A stretch of 64,000 nucleotides of DNA from an uncultured Adlercreutzia sp. GTDB taxonomy: Bacteria; Actinomycetota; Coriobacteriia; Coriobacteriales; Eggerthellaceae. Below are positions 53,801-63,829 of this stretch, in pieces. The stretch is from NCBI RefSeq assembly GCF_958431955.1, contig NZ_CAUASN010000006.1, positions 40,564-104,563 of the forward strand. The letters are read 5' to 3'. Each line of letters begins with the position of its first letter. Within the stretch, counting starts at the first letter, position 1. A program made the translations under genes and the position numbers. The notes beneath the pieces were generated by a model that saw only the letters and a list, made by a program, of their open reading frames with translations, was not told the DNA's origin and ran no database searches.

Positions 53801-54309
53801 TCGTAGATGAGCTGCACGTCCAGGCGCACGCTGCCGGGCGCCACACCCAGGGCCACGCCCTCCGCGCCGGGTCGTCCGAGGGCGAGCGCAACTGCACCGG
53901 TCGCGTCGTCCTTCCCCGCCTCCAAGAGCCGGCCGAGGGCCTCGCTCGTGCGACGCGCCACGGGAGCCGCAGGGCGCGCGCAGGCCGCGTCCTCGAAGCT
54001 GCGGGGCTGCGCAAAGTAGGCGGTCACCAGGGCCACGCAATGCTTGCACAGGCCATCGAAGCGGGCGATGGCCGGGCAGGTGCACTCGTAGTCCACGATA
54101 CGCGACTCGTAGTCGCCGAACATCACCGAGGCGTCAAAGTAGTCGGCGATGCCCGAGGCCGAGGCCACACGGGCGGAGATCACCGTCACGTCCTCGTCGC
54201 GGCGCACCGTACGCCCCACGATGGACTTCGCGCTGGCGGCAATGCCCACGCCCCGCGACACGGCACGCGGATCGGCGTAATCGGCCAGCTTGATGCCTCC
54301 GAGGCCCAC
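50884..54309 (-). CDS. SNF2 family helicase with N-terminal SWIM zinc finger
   Basis: A 1141-residue ATP-dependent DNA translocase. Near the N-terminus, CTCPAIARFDGLCKHC is a SWIM-type zinc finger (CxCx(n)CxH-like). The C-terminal half holds the SNF2 ATPase: DEMGLGKTLQ (Walker A), VVLDEAQRIKN (DEAQ box), ALTGTPIENR, LVFSQFTSYL and DRAHRIGQ. It probably acts in chromatin-like remodelling, repair or transcription recycling. A GTG at 54342 is possible, but AAGGAGAACTCC directly before the GTG at 54309 supports the shorter protein. The 299-nt region upstream contains no other feature I can support. Confidence 0.92.
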   Translation of the reverse strand: MGLGGIKLADYADPRAVSRGVGIAASAKSIVGRTVRRDEDVTVISARVASASGIADYFDASVMFGDYESRIVDYECTCPAIARFDGLCKHCVALVTAYFAQPRSFEDAACARPAAPVARRTSEALGRLLEAGKDDATGAVALALGRPGAEGVALGVAPGSVRLDVQLIYDGRLWSLHLAVAGARGTYQVRDIEAFAHHVQHGEFHAYGKKLAFAHRLEAFDEPSRAVARVVAGLFPDERLFGGSTFRTAGAGKREARVREAEVVALLDALGEGSFSLVRRAGSAGAADDAAPEPWRVGADAPLAALLFDAVEGGYELHLSESALVVRGLERAYVLADGVAARVEGAEAAAFAFLREAGLADGGAAFVAEGDGAAFCRQALPVLEAAVDVRLPEPWEALRPVAGTLAFYFDKTGKKEAALIRLTVKAFYGEREVVLASPADSGEEPELRPASQQPFRDQALEDAAVMLAAQFFDGSMTLPLRQADLAGELLYGGLAQFRAAGEVFTTPAFDRLVDERPPRVQLGLSLAANLIQMDVRESDVSRDELAAMFSALRRRKRFHRMSDGRIVALSEGDIARLGEMMRDLGVSANELLDGSAQIPTYQAFYLDREYADAVRDATFEDYLRRVEEPARAVEPPAGLAATLRPYQLEGFRWLARLASLGFGGILADEMGLGKTLQTIALLQSLRDAGQLTGPVLIACPASLVFNWLDEFARFAPAMPVAALEGTRYQREMLVAQAAAEGEGRVIGRGAQAARDGASVGAPAVIVASYDRVRIDAPFLHPVGWGMVVLDEAQRIKNHATKTTRAVKRLRAPLRFALTGTPIENRLSELWSIFDFLMPGLLGSYERFRERYELGILGEDEKAAARLRALVEPFLLRRRKADVLTDLPPKTELVRYVPLSAEQRRLYDGAEQRLREDLNAQKRQNASRANRRGHLAEAEKSSVEVLAELTRLRQIALDPALVFENYRGGAEKLGAIMELVAEAQEADRKVLVFSQFTSYLSVLADELDRRGLSHFTITGATPKRERVELVKRFNEDDTPVFLVSLKAGGTGLNLTGASVVVHADPWWNAAATDQATDRAHRIGQEREVDVYKVVAKGTIEERIVALQEAKRDLADSVVAATGADALEGLTRDRLAELLGCDE

Positions 54310-54608
54310 GGAGTTCTCCTTCCCACGGCGAATTGCGAACACTTGAGGTTACCACAACAGCGCCACTTGCGAAGAGCGCAGGCGGCTTCCCGTCAGAACA
54401 GAAGGGAAATCAACACCGCCGAGCCACACCCCGCGCGTCCGCAAACCCTACCGCCGGGCCACACTTCGCGCCGTCCGCAAATCCCGCCTTCTCTCGCCCC
54501 CTCGTGCCCCGCTGCGAAAATACGGCCGCGAGGATGATGGCACCACAGGCCTCCATGCTAGAATTCTCCCGCAATCCCATCGCGCCCCCGAGAATCGAGG
54601 AGACACCT

Positions 54609-55028
54609 ATGCGCCGCATCCTTCTGGTCCTCTGCGTTGCCGTCAGCCTGATCACCCTAGCCGGCTGCTCGTCGAACCACCCCATCACCAAGGCCGGCGA
54701 GGCCTGCGCCTCCTGCCACAGCGACGGACGGGCCGCCGCGGAAGGGGATGCCGCCAGCGCGGCACTGGCCGACGCGACAGAGACGGGCCTTACCTTTACC
54801 GTGGAGAGCGCCGCTGACAAGGTGTACCTGTGCGCAGTAGCTGTAGCCGACGGGGGCACCATCGTGCCCGCCCAGATGCGCACGCTCACCGCCGACGAGC
54901 TCGGCTCCGTCACCGTGAGCGAACCGGGCGTCTACGCCCTGTGCACCGGCGAGATCTCCAGCCCCTCTTCGATCACCCTCATCAACGCCACCGAATCCGC
55001 CCCCGCCGACACCGTCGTGAAGCTGTAG
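54609..55028 (+). CDS. Small lipoprotein with a CxxCH haem-c-like motif
   Basis: A 139-residue exported lipoprotein: hydrophobic signal MRRILLVLCVAVSLITLAGC with lipobox LAGC, so the mature protein starts at Cys20. About a dozen residues later comes ACASCHSDGR, a single CxxCH that could attach one haem c. The rest is beta-rich and lacks an obvious distal methionine motif near the haem site. It could be a small electron carrier for exported reductases, but a structural or metal-binding role is equally possible. The start follows GAGGAGACACCT. Confidence 0.75.
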   Translation: MRRILLVLCVAVSLITLAGCSSNHPITKAGEACASCHSDGRAAAEGDAASAALADATETGLTFTVESAADKVYLCAVAVADGGTIVPAQMRTLTADELGSVTVSEPGVYALCTGEISSPSSITLINATESAPADTVVKL

Positions 55029-55036
55029 GAGACTCC

Positions 55037-55064
55037 GAACTTCACCCACAAAGTGGGAAAGTTC
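55037..55064. terminator. Stem-loop between convergent genes
   Basis: GAACTT / AAGTTC outer and CCCAC / GTGGG inner pairings form a bulged hairpin with a 3-nt loop, between the lipoprotein gene and the convergent restriction endonuclease gene. Confidence 0.5.
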
Positions 55065-55094
55065 AGCCGAGCCATAAGCGACAATTCGGCTCTC

Positions 55095-55940
55095 TCAGCC
55101 GATAAGATGTTTCAGGACGAGCACGGAATTCATCGAGTCGTCAAGATTACGCTCTTGCAGAGCATGCCGCATCTCTTCCTGCAAGCGATCGATGCACTCC
55201 TGACGCGCCATCCGCACGTCGCCGTTGTTGATGCGCGACACGTCCGACACGAGGCCCTTCTCGGAATCGAACCCGGTGAGCCATTGCCAGAAAGCCGCCC
55301 CCGTCAGATAGCGGTACTGAAAGCCCGCGATGTCCTGATTGGCCAGATCGCGTTCAGAAGGCTCGTACACCCGCTCCTCGTCGATGGCGCCCTTGTCGCG
55401 AAGAACGCAGAATGCCGCTCGAACCGGCTGGTTGCTCGCTCTCCGGAAGCGGCGCTGGGCCTCGCATTTATCCTTCAGTTCGCGTAACTCTTGCGGGAAA
55501 GACGAGGAGTTCGTCGTGTTCTTCTGGGATTTCAGCTCGCATACGTAAAGCGCGCCGTCGCGAACGGTCATCATATCCCCCGTGTCGAGCGTATCAGACG
55601 ATATGGCACTGACTATCGCCTGCCACGTCGAGCCGATAACCGTCTCCTCACTCGAGCTCTCGCAGGCGCGAAACGCCTCCACAACGAACTCCTCGGCATT
55701 CTGAACACCACGCGCCGCGAACATAATGATATCTTTGGCAAGCAGCTTCTTTAAGTTGAGCTTCTTGGGATCACGATAGTAGGCAATCCTGTTCTCCACG
55801 AATGCGTCAAGATGCTCGTAGGCTATGGCACGTTTATTCTCGATATCGGCCAGCCCTTCTTCAGGCAAATCCACGAAATCGACCTCGAGACCCTGCTCGT
55901 CCGAGAACATCGCCCGAGGCTCATCGCCGAAACCATCCAT
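55095..55940 (-). CDS. Type II restriction endonuclease (PD-(D/E)xK), PmeII-like
   Basis: A 281-residue protein encoded divergently from a DNA cytosine methyltransferase. The stretch DTGDMMTVRDGALYVCELKS, running on into QKNT, provides the Asp and ExK of a PD-(D/E)xK nuclease; the surrounding TTNSSSFPQELRELK region resembles endonucleases of the PmeII group. The recognition site cannot be read from sequence. GTG three codons upstream is a possible start; ATG after AAGGTGGGTTCT is preferred. Base composition is lower in GC than neighbours, suggesting transfer of the pair. Confidence 0.8.
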   Translation of the reverse strand: MDGFGDEPRAMFSDEQGLEVDFVDLPEEGLADIENKRAIAYEHLDAFVENRIAYYRDPKKLNLKKLLAKDIIMFAARGVQNAEEFVVEAFRACESSSEETVIGSTWQAIVSAISSDTLDTGDMMTVRDGALYVCELKSQKNTTNSSSFPQELRELKDKCEAQRRFRRASNQPVRAAFCVLRDKGAIDEERVYEPSERDLANQDIAGFQYRYLTGAAFWQWLTGFDSEKGLVSDVSRINNGDVRMARQECIDRLQEEMRHALQERNLDDSMNSVLVLKHLIG

Positions 55941-56057
55941 AGAACCCACCTTCCTCGCTGTTTCGCTGCCATCGCCATACTACTGGAACATTCTCGAGCC
56001 GCTCCGTGCAAACTTGTATAAAATGGTCTTAAAAATGTTCCAACTAGAAAGATCATC
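55941..56057. promoter_or_regulatory. AT-rich divergent control region of the restriction-modification pair
   Basis: The stretch ACTTGTATAAAATGGTC, with TATAAA, stands out as AT-rich and is likely the methyltransferase promoter. The divergent layout allows the HTH-bearing methyltransferase to control both genes from here. Confidence 0.45.
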
Positions 56058-57416
56058 ATGACCAATAGTCAATCAGATGCGCTCATCTCCGCCGAAGAAG
56101 CCGCCGACATCCTCGGTGTGACCAAGCAAACGATATCGCGGCTCATCCGTGAGAGCAGAATCCCCGCGCAAAAGGTGGGAAACAAATGGGTGCTCCACGC
56201 GGAGAACCTCACAGAATATCTCGACAAGAACAACCTCGTTCCCGAGCCGAAGGACCACGGGAGGCGCTCCGAAGAAGCGGCACCTATCGTGGCACTGAGC
56301 TTCTTTTCCGGCGCACTCGGCCTTGACCTGGGCATGGAGGCAGCGGGGATCACGCCTCTGCTCTATTGCGAGAACGACCGGAAATGCCGCATGACCATCG
56401 AGGCCTGCCGCCCCGAGGTTGCCCTTGCGGGCGACATCAACTCCTACACGGCCTCCGAGCTGCTCGCCCTCGCGGGCCTTGCGCCGGGCTCCCACGTCGA
56501 CGTCATGTTCGGAGGTCCCCCCTGCCAGGCTTTCAGCACGGCCGGTGCACGGCGTGCCTTCGACGACGCCCGGGGCAACGTGTTTCTGAAGTACCTTGAG
56601 CTGGCAGCGGAAATTCGCCCTACCTATATCGTCATCGAAAACGTGCGGGGGCTCCTTTCCACCCCCTATCCCACCTGCAAGAACGGCACTCCCGTCAAGG
56701 GAGGAGCACTACTCCTGATCCTCAAACATCTAGAAGAAGCGGGATACACGGTGAGTTTCAACCTGTACAACGCCGCGAATTTCGGCGCGCCCCAGATTCG
56801 CGAGCGCGTGGTACTCATCGGAAAGCTCGGAAGTGAAAAAGTCCCCTACCTCACCCCCACCCACGCGGCCGACGGCGCGCATGGCCTTCCCGCCTGGCGC
56901 ACGTTCCGCCAGGCGGTAGAGGGCCTGAACCCCGAGGTGGCAACTCACACTGACTTCCCCCCGAAGCGCCTCAAGTACTTCGAGATGCTCGAAGAGGGCC
57001 AGTACTGGAAACATCTGCCTCTCCCGATGCAGCGAGAGGCTATGGGGAAAGCCTACGAGCTTTCCGGGGGGAAAACGGGCTTTTACCGGCGCATTTGGTT
57101 CGACCGCCCTTGCCCGACCCTTGTCACATCTCCTACGATGCCAGCGACCGACCTGTGCCATCCCACGGAGAACCGGCCGCTTTCCGTCGAGGAGTACATG
57201 CGCGTACAAGGCTTCCCTGATGACTGGCGCATTTGCGGAGACGTCTCCGACCGCTACCGCCAGATCGGCAACGCCGTCCCCGTGGCGCTGGGCCGTGCGA
57301 TTGGCCGTGCGATCATCGATGATATGCGGGGAGTCCCCTTCGACGGACGCTTCTCTGATTTCAAATACTCCCGCTACCGTTGCACGAGCGACCAAACCTG
57401 GCACATGCCCCAATAG
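56058..57416 (+). CDS. DNA cytosine-C5 methyltransferase with N-terminal HTH domain
   Basis: A 452-residue protein. Residues 9-55 form an excisionase/MerR-like helix-turn-helix (ISAEEAADILGVTKQTISRL, NKWVLH). The methyltransferase follows: motif I SFFSGALGLDLG (81-92), motif IV GGPPCQAFS (152-160, catalytic Cys156), motif VI ENVRG (194-198), QIRERV (VIII) and QIGNAVP (X). It protects DNA from the divergent endonuclease. The fused HTH may let it regulate its own promoter, replacing a separate controller protein; that is inference. Confidence 0.92.
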   Translation: MTNSQSDALISAEEAADILGVTKQTISRLIRESRIPAQKVGNKWVLHAENLTEYLDKNNLVPEPKDHGRRSEEAAPIVALSFFSGALGLDLGMEAAGITPLLYCENDRKCRMTIEACRPEVALAGDINSYTASELLALAGLAPGSHVDVMFGGPPCQAFSTAGARRAFDDARGNVFLKYLELAAEIRPTYIVIENVRGLLSTPYPTCKNGTPVKGGALLLILKHLEEAGYTVSFNLYNAANFGAPQIRERVVLIGKLGSEKVPYLTPTHAADGAHGLPAWRTFRQAVEGLNPEVATHTDFPPKRLKYFEMLEEGQYWKHLPLPMQREAMGKAYELSGGKTGFYRRIWFDRPCPTLVTSPTMPATDLCHPTENRPLSVEEYMRVQGFPDDWRICGDVSDRYRQIGNAVPVALGRAIGRAIIDDMRGVPFDGRFSDFKYSRYRCTSDQTWHMPQ

Positions 57417-57464
57417 CCGCAACGAGACATCGGGCAAGTAGCGCGGGCGAGTAGAAACCCGCCT

Positions 57465-59249
<1,785 letters not shown>

Positions 59250-59251
59250 AG

Positions 59252-61366
59252 CTACCTCAAAAGTTCCGTGAGCTCGCCGTTGGCGAGGATGGTGACGTGG
59301 CGGGTGGCGCGGGAGATGGAGGTGTACAGGCGCCGGCGGGCCAGGTCGTTTGCGGGAAACACCTGCGGCGAGGCGTCGGCAACGATGACGCGGTCGAACT
59401 CCAGTCCCTTCGCCAGCTTGAGCGGCAGCACCACCACGCCGCTATCGGGCAGGCTGTCGCGCTCGCCGAGCACCACGGCCGCCTCCCCCATCACCTTCGC
59501 CACGCGCCGCGCCTCACTCTTGTAGGGCACGATAACGGCCGTGAGCGTGTCGGCTTCGGCAGCCGCATCGGCCGCGCGCCGCAGCTCGGCGGCCCAGGCG
59601 TCGCCATCGGGCGCCACGATTACCTCGGGCGGGGCGGCCTCGCGCTGCACCGAGGACACCTCCATGGCCTCGCCCGCGGGCAGCAGCGACGCGAACAGAT
59701 CGGTGATGGCCGGGGTGGAGCGGTAGCTCGTCATGAGGCGACAGGCGCTCACCTCGCCGCGCTCGGCCTCGAACACCGCGCGAATCTCGTCCCAGGCGGC
59801 GGTGCCCTCGGCGATGGCCTGGTTCGGGTCGCCCAGAAGCAGGAAGTTCGCACGGCGGAAGTAGCGGGCCATCACGGCCAGCTGGCCCTCCGAGTAATCC
59901 TGCACCTCGTCGATCATCACGTACTTCGCATCGGGGTTCGAAAGGCCCGCGAGCGCCATCTTCAGATACACCCACTCCACCGAGGTCAGGCCGTCGCAGC
60001 CCAGAAGACGGCGGGCGATCTCGTCGATGTCGAGCCAGTCCATGGCGCGCACCTGATCGATACCGGCCGCGTACTTCTCGCGCACGTAGGTGAGGGCGAG
60101 CGCGCGGGCCTCCTCGTCGGTCTGTGGGTCGAAGGTCTCGCCGAACAGCCGCAGCTGCTCCTCGATGGGAAGCTCGGCGATCTCGTCGTGAGTGTCCTCG
60201 GCTGCGGCGATGCTCGCGAGCCGGCTCTGCAGGCGGCCTTCCAGCTCCTCGTTCATGAGGGTCACGCGGTGCGGCCCGGCAGGCAAATGGTCGAACTTCG
60301 CCGCCACCTTCGCCACGGCATCGCCGCCGATAAGGCGCGTGCCGGCCGCCGTGATGTCGCGGAAATCCGACCGCTCGAAGGCGAAGTGCTCAAGCGCCGC
60401 ATCAATGGCGCGCAAGCGCTCGTAGGAGACATGGCCCTCTCCCGCCCCGCGGTCCTTCGGCAGAAGCGGGGCCAGGAACTCCGCCCAGGTGAGGATCTCG
60501 GGGTTGCGCTCGCCCAAATCGGGCAGCACGCGGTCGATGTAGCGCCCGAACACCGGGTTAGGCGAGATGAGGAACACCTGCGTGGGATCGAGCGCGCCGC
60601 GATGCTGGTAGAACAGATACGCGATGCGCTGCATGAGCACCGAGGTCTTCCCCGAGCCCGCCACGCCCGCCACCTGGAGCACCGGCACGTCGGCATGGCG
60701 CACGACGGTGTTCTGCTCCTTCTGGATGGTGGCTGTGATGGCCTGCATATGGGCCGAGCGGCCACGGGAGAGCGAGGCCAAGAGCAGCTTGTCCTCGATG
60801 GCCACGTCGGAGTCGAAGTAGCTGAGCAACTGGTCGCGGTCGATCTCGAACTGGCGGCGCAGCTTCAGATCGGCGTGGATGGTCCGTCCGTCGGCCACAT
60901 ACGACGTCGGACCAGTGGCCTGGTTGTAGTACACCTCGGCCACGGGGCTGCGCCAGTCCACCACGAGTCGCCGGTAGTTCTCGTCCGACACGCCGGCCGA
61001 GCCGATGTAGAGCTCCTTGGCCGGCGCGCCCGGCTTGAACTGGAGCTCGATCTTCGCGAAGTAGGGCTCGCGCAACAGCACCTCCACGGCGCGCAGGCGC
61101 TCGGCCTGCACAGAGTTGGCCATATCGTGGGCCTCGATGATGTTGTTCATGGCAACGATGTCGGCGTGGGTCTCAAGAATGTCGTCCCACGTGGCGAAGT
61201 TCACGGCCAACTCGTCGGCCATGGACTTCTTGTCCTCGGCCGCTTGGGCCGCCACGGCCTCCATGGCCGCCACGGCATCGCGGCCGATCTTCTCCAGCTT
61301 GCCGTAGGTCTCCGTCAGGTGCGCCTGCTCGGCGGCGAATACGGGGTCGGCCTCGGCGCTAGACAA
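59252..61366 (-). CDS. helD: HelD-like UvrD/Rep-type helicase
   Basis: A 704-residue SF1 helicase-like protein with an N-terminal coiled coil (EQAHLTETYGKLEKIGRDAV) and Walker A AGVAGSGKTS at 232-241. Motifs MIDEVQDYSEGQ, LLGDPNQAI and LPLKLAKGLEFDRVIV fit HelD, which removes stalled RNA polymerase from DNA. The length is typical. The probable TTG start lies after GAGGGCATCC and overlaps the end of the PDF-like gene by 8 nt, indicating translational coupling. Confidence 0.88.
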   Translation of the reverse strand: MSSAEADPVFAAEQAHLTETYGKLEKIGRDAVAAMEAVAAQAAEDKKSMADELAVNFATWDDILETHADIVAMNNIIEAHDMANSVQAERLRAVEVLLREPYFAKIELQFKPGAPAKELYIGSAGVSDENYRRLVVDWRSPVAEVYYNQATGPTSYVADGRTIHADLKLRRQFEIDRDQLLSYFDSDVAIEDKLLLASLSRGRSAHMQAITATIQKEQNTVVRHADVPVLQVAGVAGSGKTSVLMQRIAYLFYQHRGALDPTQVFLISPNPVFGRYIDRVLPDLGERNPEILTWAEFLAPLLPKDRGAGEGHVSYERLRAIDAALEHFAFERSDFRDITAAGTRLIGGDAVAKVAAKFDHLPAGPHRVTLMNEELEGRLQSRLASIAAAEDTHDEIAELPIEEQLRLFGETFDPQTDEEARALALTYVREKYAAGIDQVRAMDWLDIDEIARRLLGCDGLTSVEWVYLKMALAGLSNPDAKYVMIDEVQDYSEGQLAVMARYFRRANFLLLGDPNQAIAEGTAAWDEIRAVFEAERGEVSACRLMTSYRSTPAITDLFASLLPAGEAMEVSSVQREAAPPEVIVAPDGDAWAAELRRAADAAAEADTLTAVIVPYKSEARRVAKVMGEAAVVLGERDSLPDSGVVVLPLKLAKGLEFDRVIVADASPQVFPANDLARRRLYTSISRATRHVTILANGELTELLR

Positions 61367-61778
61367 GGATGCCCTCGCAGTGGTCGATCATGTGCTGCAC
61401 GGCCTGGGCCGCGTTGCCCTCGAGCTTCTTCTTGGCCGGCACGAGCTTGCCGTCCTGCAAACGCTCGAAGCTCACGCGCACCCAGTCGAAGCGCTGCACG
61501 GCCGTAGGCTCCTCGCGGGAAAGGCACGCCTCCACCGCGGTGTAGGGCTTCAGCTTCTGGGTGATCTGCGGGTTGAACATGACGACGGGGCGCCCCGCCT
61601 CGTTCAGGTAGGCCACGATGCGCTTGGTCTCGCCGATCTGGTTGGCGGCCAGGCACACGGCCTCGTCGCTGGCGAGCAGCGTCTCGGCCAGGTCGTCGGC
61701 GATGGCGGCGTCGTCGGCCGTGGCCGCGTCGCAGGGCTTCGACAGAATGTCCTCGTCGGTGATGATCTCTTTAATCAC
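61359..61778 (-). CDS. Peptide deformylase-like protein with altered active site
   Basis: A 139-residue protein of the peptide deformylase fold: CLAANQ (42-47) for motif 1, EACLS (83-87) for motif 2 with the metal-binding Cys, and HMIDH (129-133) for motif 3. In active deformylases motif 3 is HExxH; here Met130 replaces the catalytic Glu, so activity is doubtful. The start is GTG after AAGGAGCCCCT, giving MIKEIITDED, the usual N-terminus of this short subtype. It is first in an operon with helD and the ABC transporter. Confidence 0.85.
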   Translation of the reverse strand: MIKEIITDEDILSKPCDAATADDAAIADDLAETLLASDEAVCLAANQIGETKRIVAYLNEAGRPVVMFNPQITQKLKPYTAVEACLSREEPTAVQRFDWVRVSFERLQDGKLVPAKKKLEGNAAQAVQHMIDHCEGILV

Positions 61779-61877
61779 AGGGGCTCCTTCAAGGTTCGCG
61801 GCAGACCGCGCCGCCGCGCTCACGGAAAAATGCGACTATCGAGTATAGCACTGCCGCCGCCGACCGCGCACCGCGCA

Positions 61878-62879
61878 CTAGCCTTCCATATCGAGCGCGT
61901 ACACCGCGCCGGCGCCGTAGAGCTTCCCGAAGATATACTTGTTGCTGGCCGACTCGTCGGACACGTACACGCGTCCCTCGAAGGACTCGATGCCCTCGGC
62001 CATGGGCGGCGCCTCCACGTCCTCGGCCAGACTGCGCCCGTCGAGGCAGTACAGCGGCACCTCTTCGCCATCGGCCGTAAACGTCCCCTCGGCCGCCACG
62101 TCGGTTACATCGTAGGCGAGCAGATGCGAGGTGGCGAGCCCGTAGGACTGCGACAGCACGATGCGGCCCGTGCCGGCCGTGCACACCCCCTGGATCATGC
62201 CGGGAATGGAGTAGACGCGCTCGGCCGTGGCCGCCACGCCGAACGGCGCCCCCTCGTCGAGGGCATAGGCGTACATGACCGCCGGGTTCTCGGTGCCGTC
62301 GGCGGTGACGATGCGGTGCTCATCGGGCGTTTCGTAGTCGCCGGGGTAGTAGAACTCGCCGGCGTACAGCGTGTCGCCCTCGATGTTCATGAAGGCTGGC
62401 GAGAAGTCGAGGTCCACCTTGGCCAGGGCGCCCACCGTCTGCCCGTCGGCCGCGCCGGCCACCTCTTCCGCATCGAGCACGAGGTAGCCGCCCTCGCAGG
62501 CCAAATACGCGTACTGGTCGGTGCTCGTGATGGCCGACCCGTGGCCCACATAGGCATCGCCGTCGGGCAGGGCCACCTCAAGGCGCGCCACCGTGCCGTC
62601 GGCCTCGCGCCGGTAGAGCGGCGAGGGGGAATGGTCGGCCATATACCCGCTGAACAGCCACGCGTCGGTCGTCTCCAGGTGGTCGAGGTCCTGGCAGACG
62701 AAGCCCGCGTTCACCCCCGGAATGTCGAAGGCACGCTCGGCCTGGGCGTAGAAGGGCCCGAAGGCCACGCGCACGTAGATGTTCAGCGCCAGCACCGCCG
62801 CCACCGCGAGGACCGCGATAACGCCGAGCACCCACGCAACGATTCTCAGGGGATGCCGCTTTTTGGCCGTTGCCTCCAT
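61878..62879 (-). CDS. Membrane-anchored, beta-propeller-like protein of unknown function
   Basis: A 333-residue protein with one N-terminal transmembrane helix (residues 11-33) and an extracytoplasmic domain. Repeating strand-rich units such as AYLACEGGYLVLDAEEVAG, NIEGDTLYAGEFYYPGDYE, RVYSIPGMIQGV and GRVYVSDESASNKYIFGKL suggest a beta-propeller, as in YncE-like proteins. No catalytic motif is recognised. The start follows GAAGGAGCATTCCCC. It lies 104 nt downstream of the WalJ-type gene on the same strand. Confidence 0.7.
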   Translation of the reverse strand: MEATAKKRHPLRIVAWVLGVIAVLAVAAVLALNIYVRVAFGPFYAQAERAFDIPGVNAGFVCQDLDHLETTDAWLFSGYMADHSPSPLYRREADGTVARLEVALPDGDAYVGHGSAITSTDQYAYLACEGGYLVLDAEEVAGAADGQTVGALAKVDLDFSPAFMNIEGDTLYAGEFYYPGDYETPDEHRIVTADGTENPAVMYAYALDEGAPFGVAATAERVYSIPGMIQGVCTAGTGRIVLSQSYGLATSHLLAYDVTDVAAEGTFTADGEEVPLYCLDGRSLAEDVEAPPMAEGIESFEGRVYVSDESASNKYIFGKLYGAGAVYALDMEG

Positions 62880-62983
62880 GGGGAATGCTCCTTCCGCCTG
62901 CGCCCGCCCGTGCAGGCGCGCCACGCTGTCGGGGAAAGCATAGGGCAGCCCCGCACGCTGCGGGGGCGAGCCAGGGCGAACCG

Positions 62984-63829
62984 TCACGCGATGGTTATGG
63001 GCCTGTCCTGGAAGGCCACCGCCACGTGCACCCGGTCGGACAGCTCGGGGGCGGCATCGGCCAGGGCGGCCTCAAGCGTCTCGCGTGGCAGGCGGTAGGT
63101 GTTGTTCTCTTGGGACACGTGCATGGCTGCCACCTGCGCCAGCCCCTCGTGGGCCAGCCGCACGAGGGCCTCGGCGGCCTGCTCGTTGGAAAGGTGGCCG
63201 CGCGTGGAGGCGATGCGCTGCTTCACCGGATAGGGATACGGACCCGTGGCGAGCATTTGCGCGTCATGGTTGCTCTCCAGGGCCAGAAGCCGCACGCCGG
63301 CGAGGGCCTCCCACGCCTCCTCGGTCACAACGCCCGTGTCGGTCATGAACCCGAGCGCGTCGCGGCTCGAAGCCTGTCCGGCTGCCCCATCGGACGCCGT
63401 CTCCTCGAAGCGGAAGCCGAAGGAAGCCGCCGCATCATGGGACGTGGGAAACGGGCGCACGACCATCCCCGCGAGACCGAGCGCGTCGCCCGCCTCGAAG
63501 GTGTGCTGCGGCGCGTCCACGCTGGCCACGGCCTCCCGCAGGGGCGCCGAGGCCGAAACGACCGCCCTGTGCGCGTACACCGCCGGGCGCACTCCCGCCT
63601 TGGCCAGGCCCCGCAGCACCACGCCGAGCCCCTTCACATGATCGCTGTGGTCGTGGGTCACCACCACGGCGCGCAGGCCGGCCACGTCGAACCCCACGAC
63701 CTCGGAGGCCTCGAAGAACGCCCGCTTGCAGATGCCGCAGTCCACGAGCACGCCCTCGCCGGTGCGGACGTTTTCCACGACGGCGGCATTGCCGCGGCTC
63801 CCGCTGGCCAGCACGTGCAGCTTCAACAT
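62984..63829 (-). CDS. WalJ/YycJ-type metallo-beta-lactamase fold hydrolase
   Basis: A 281-residue cytoplasmic hydrolase. The opening LASGSRGNAAVVEN, the metal motif THDHSDH, FPTSHDAAASFGFRF and LALESNHDAQML are characteristic of the YycJ/WalJ group, thought to act as a nuclease or phosphodiesterase linked to cell-wall and DNA metabolism. An insert EETASDGAAGQASSRDALG is longer than usual. ATG follows GGGAAGTGCC. The remaining 171 nt to the window edge show no feature I can support. Confidence 0.88.
   Translation of the reverse strand: MLKLHVLASGSRGNAAVVENVRTGEGVLVDCGICKRAFFEASEVVGFDVAGLRAVVVTHDHSDHVKGLGVVLRGLAKAGVRPAVYAHRAVVSASAPLREAVASVDAPQHTFEAGDALGLAGMVVRPFPTSHDAAASFGFRFEETASDGAAGQASSRDALGFMTDTGVVTEEAWEALAGVRLLALESNHDAQMLATGPYPYPVKQRIASTRGHLSNEQAAEALVRLAHEGLAQVAAMHVSQENNTYRLPRETLEAALADAAPELSDRVHVAVAFQDRPITIA

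Noticed and set aside
59297..61507. 736-codon plus-strand frame over helD
   Set aside because: Antisense to HelD with clear motifs; His/Val/Gly-rich shadow.
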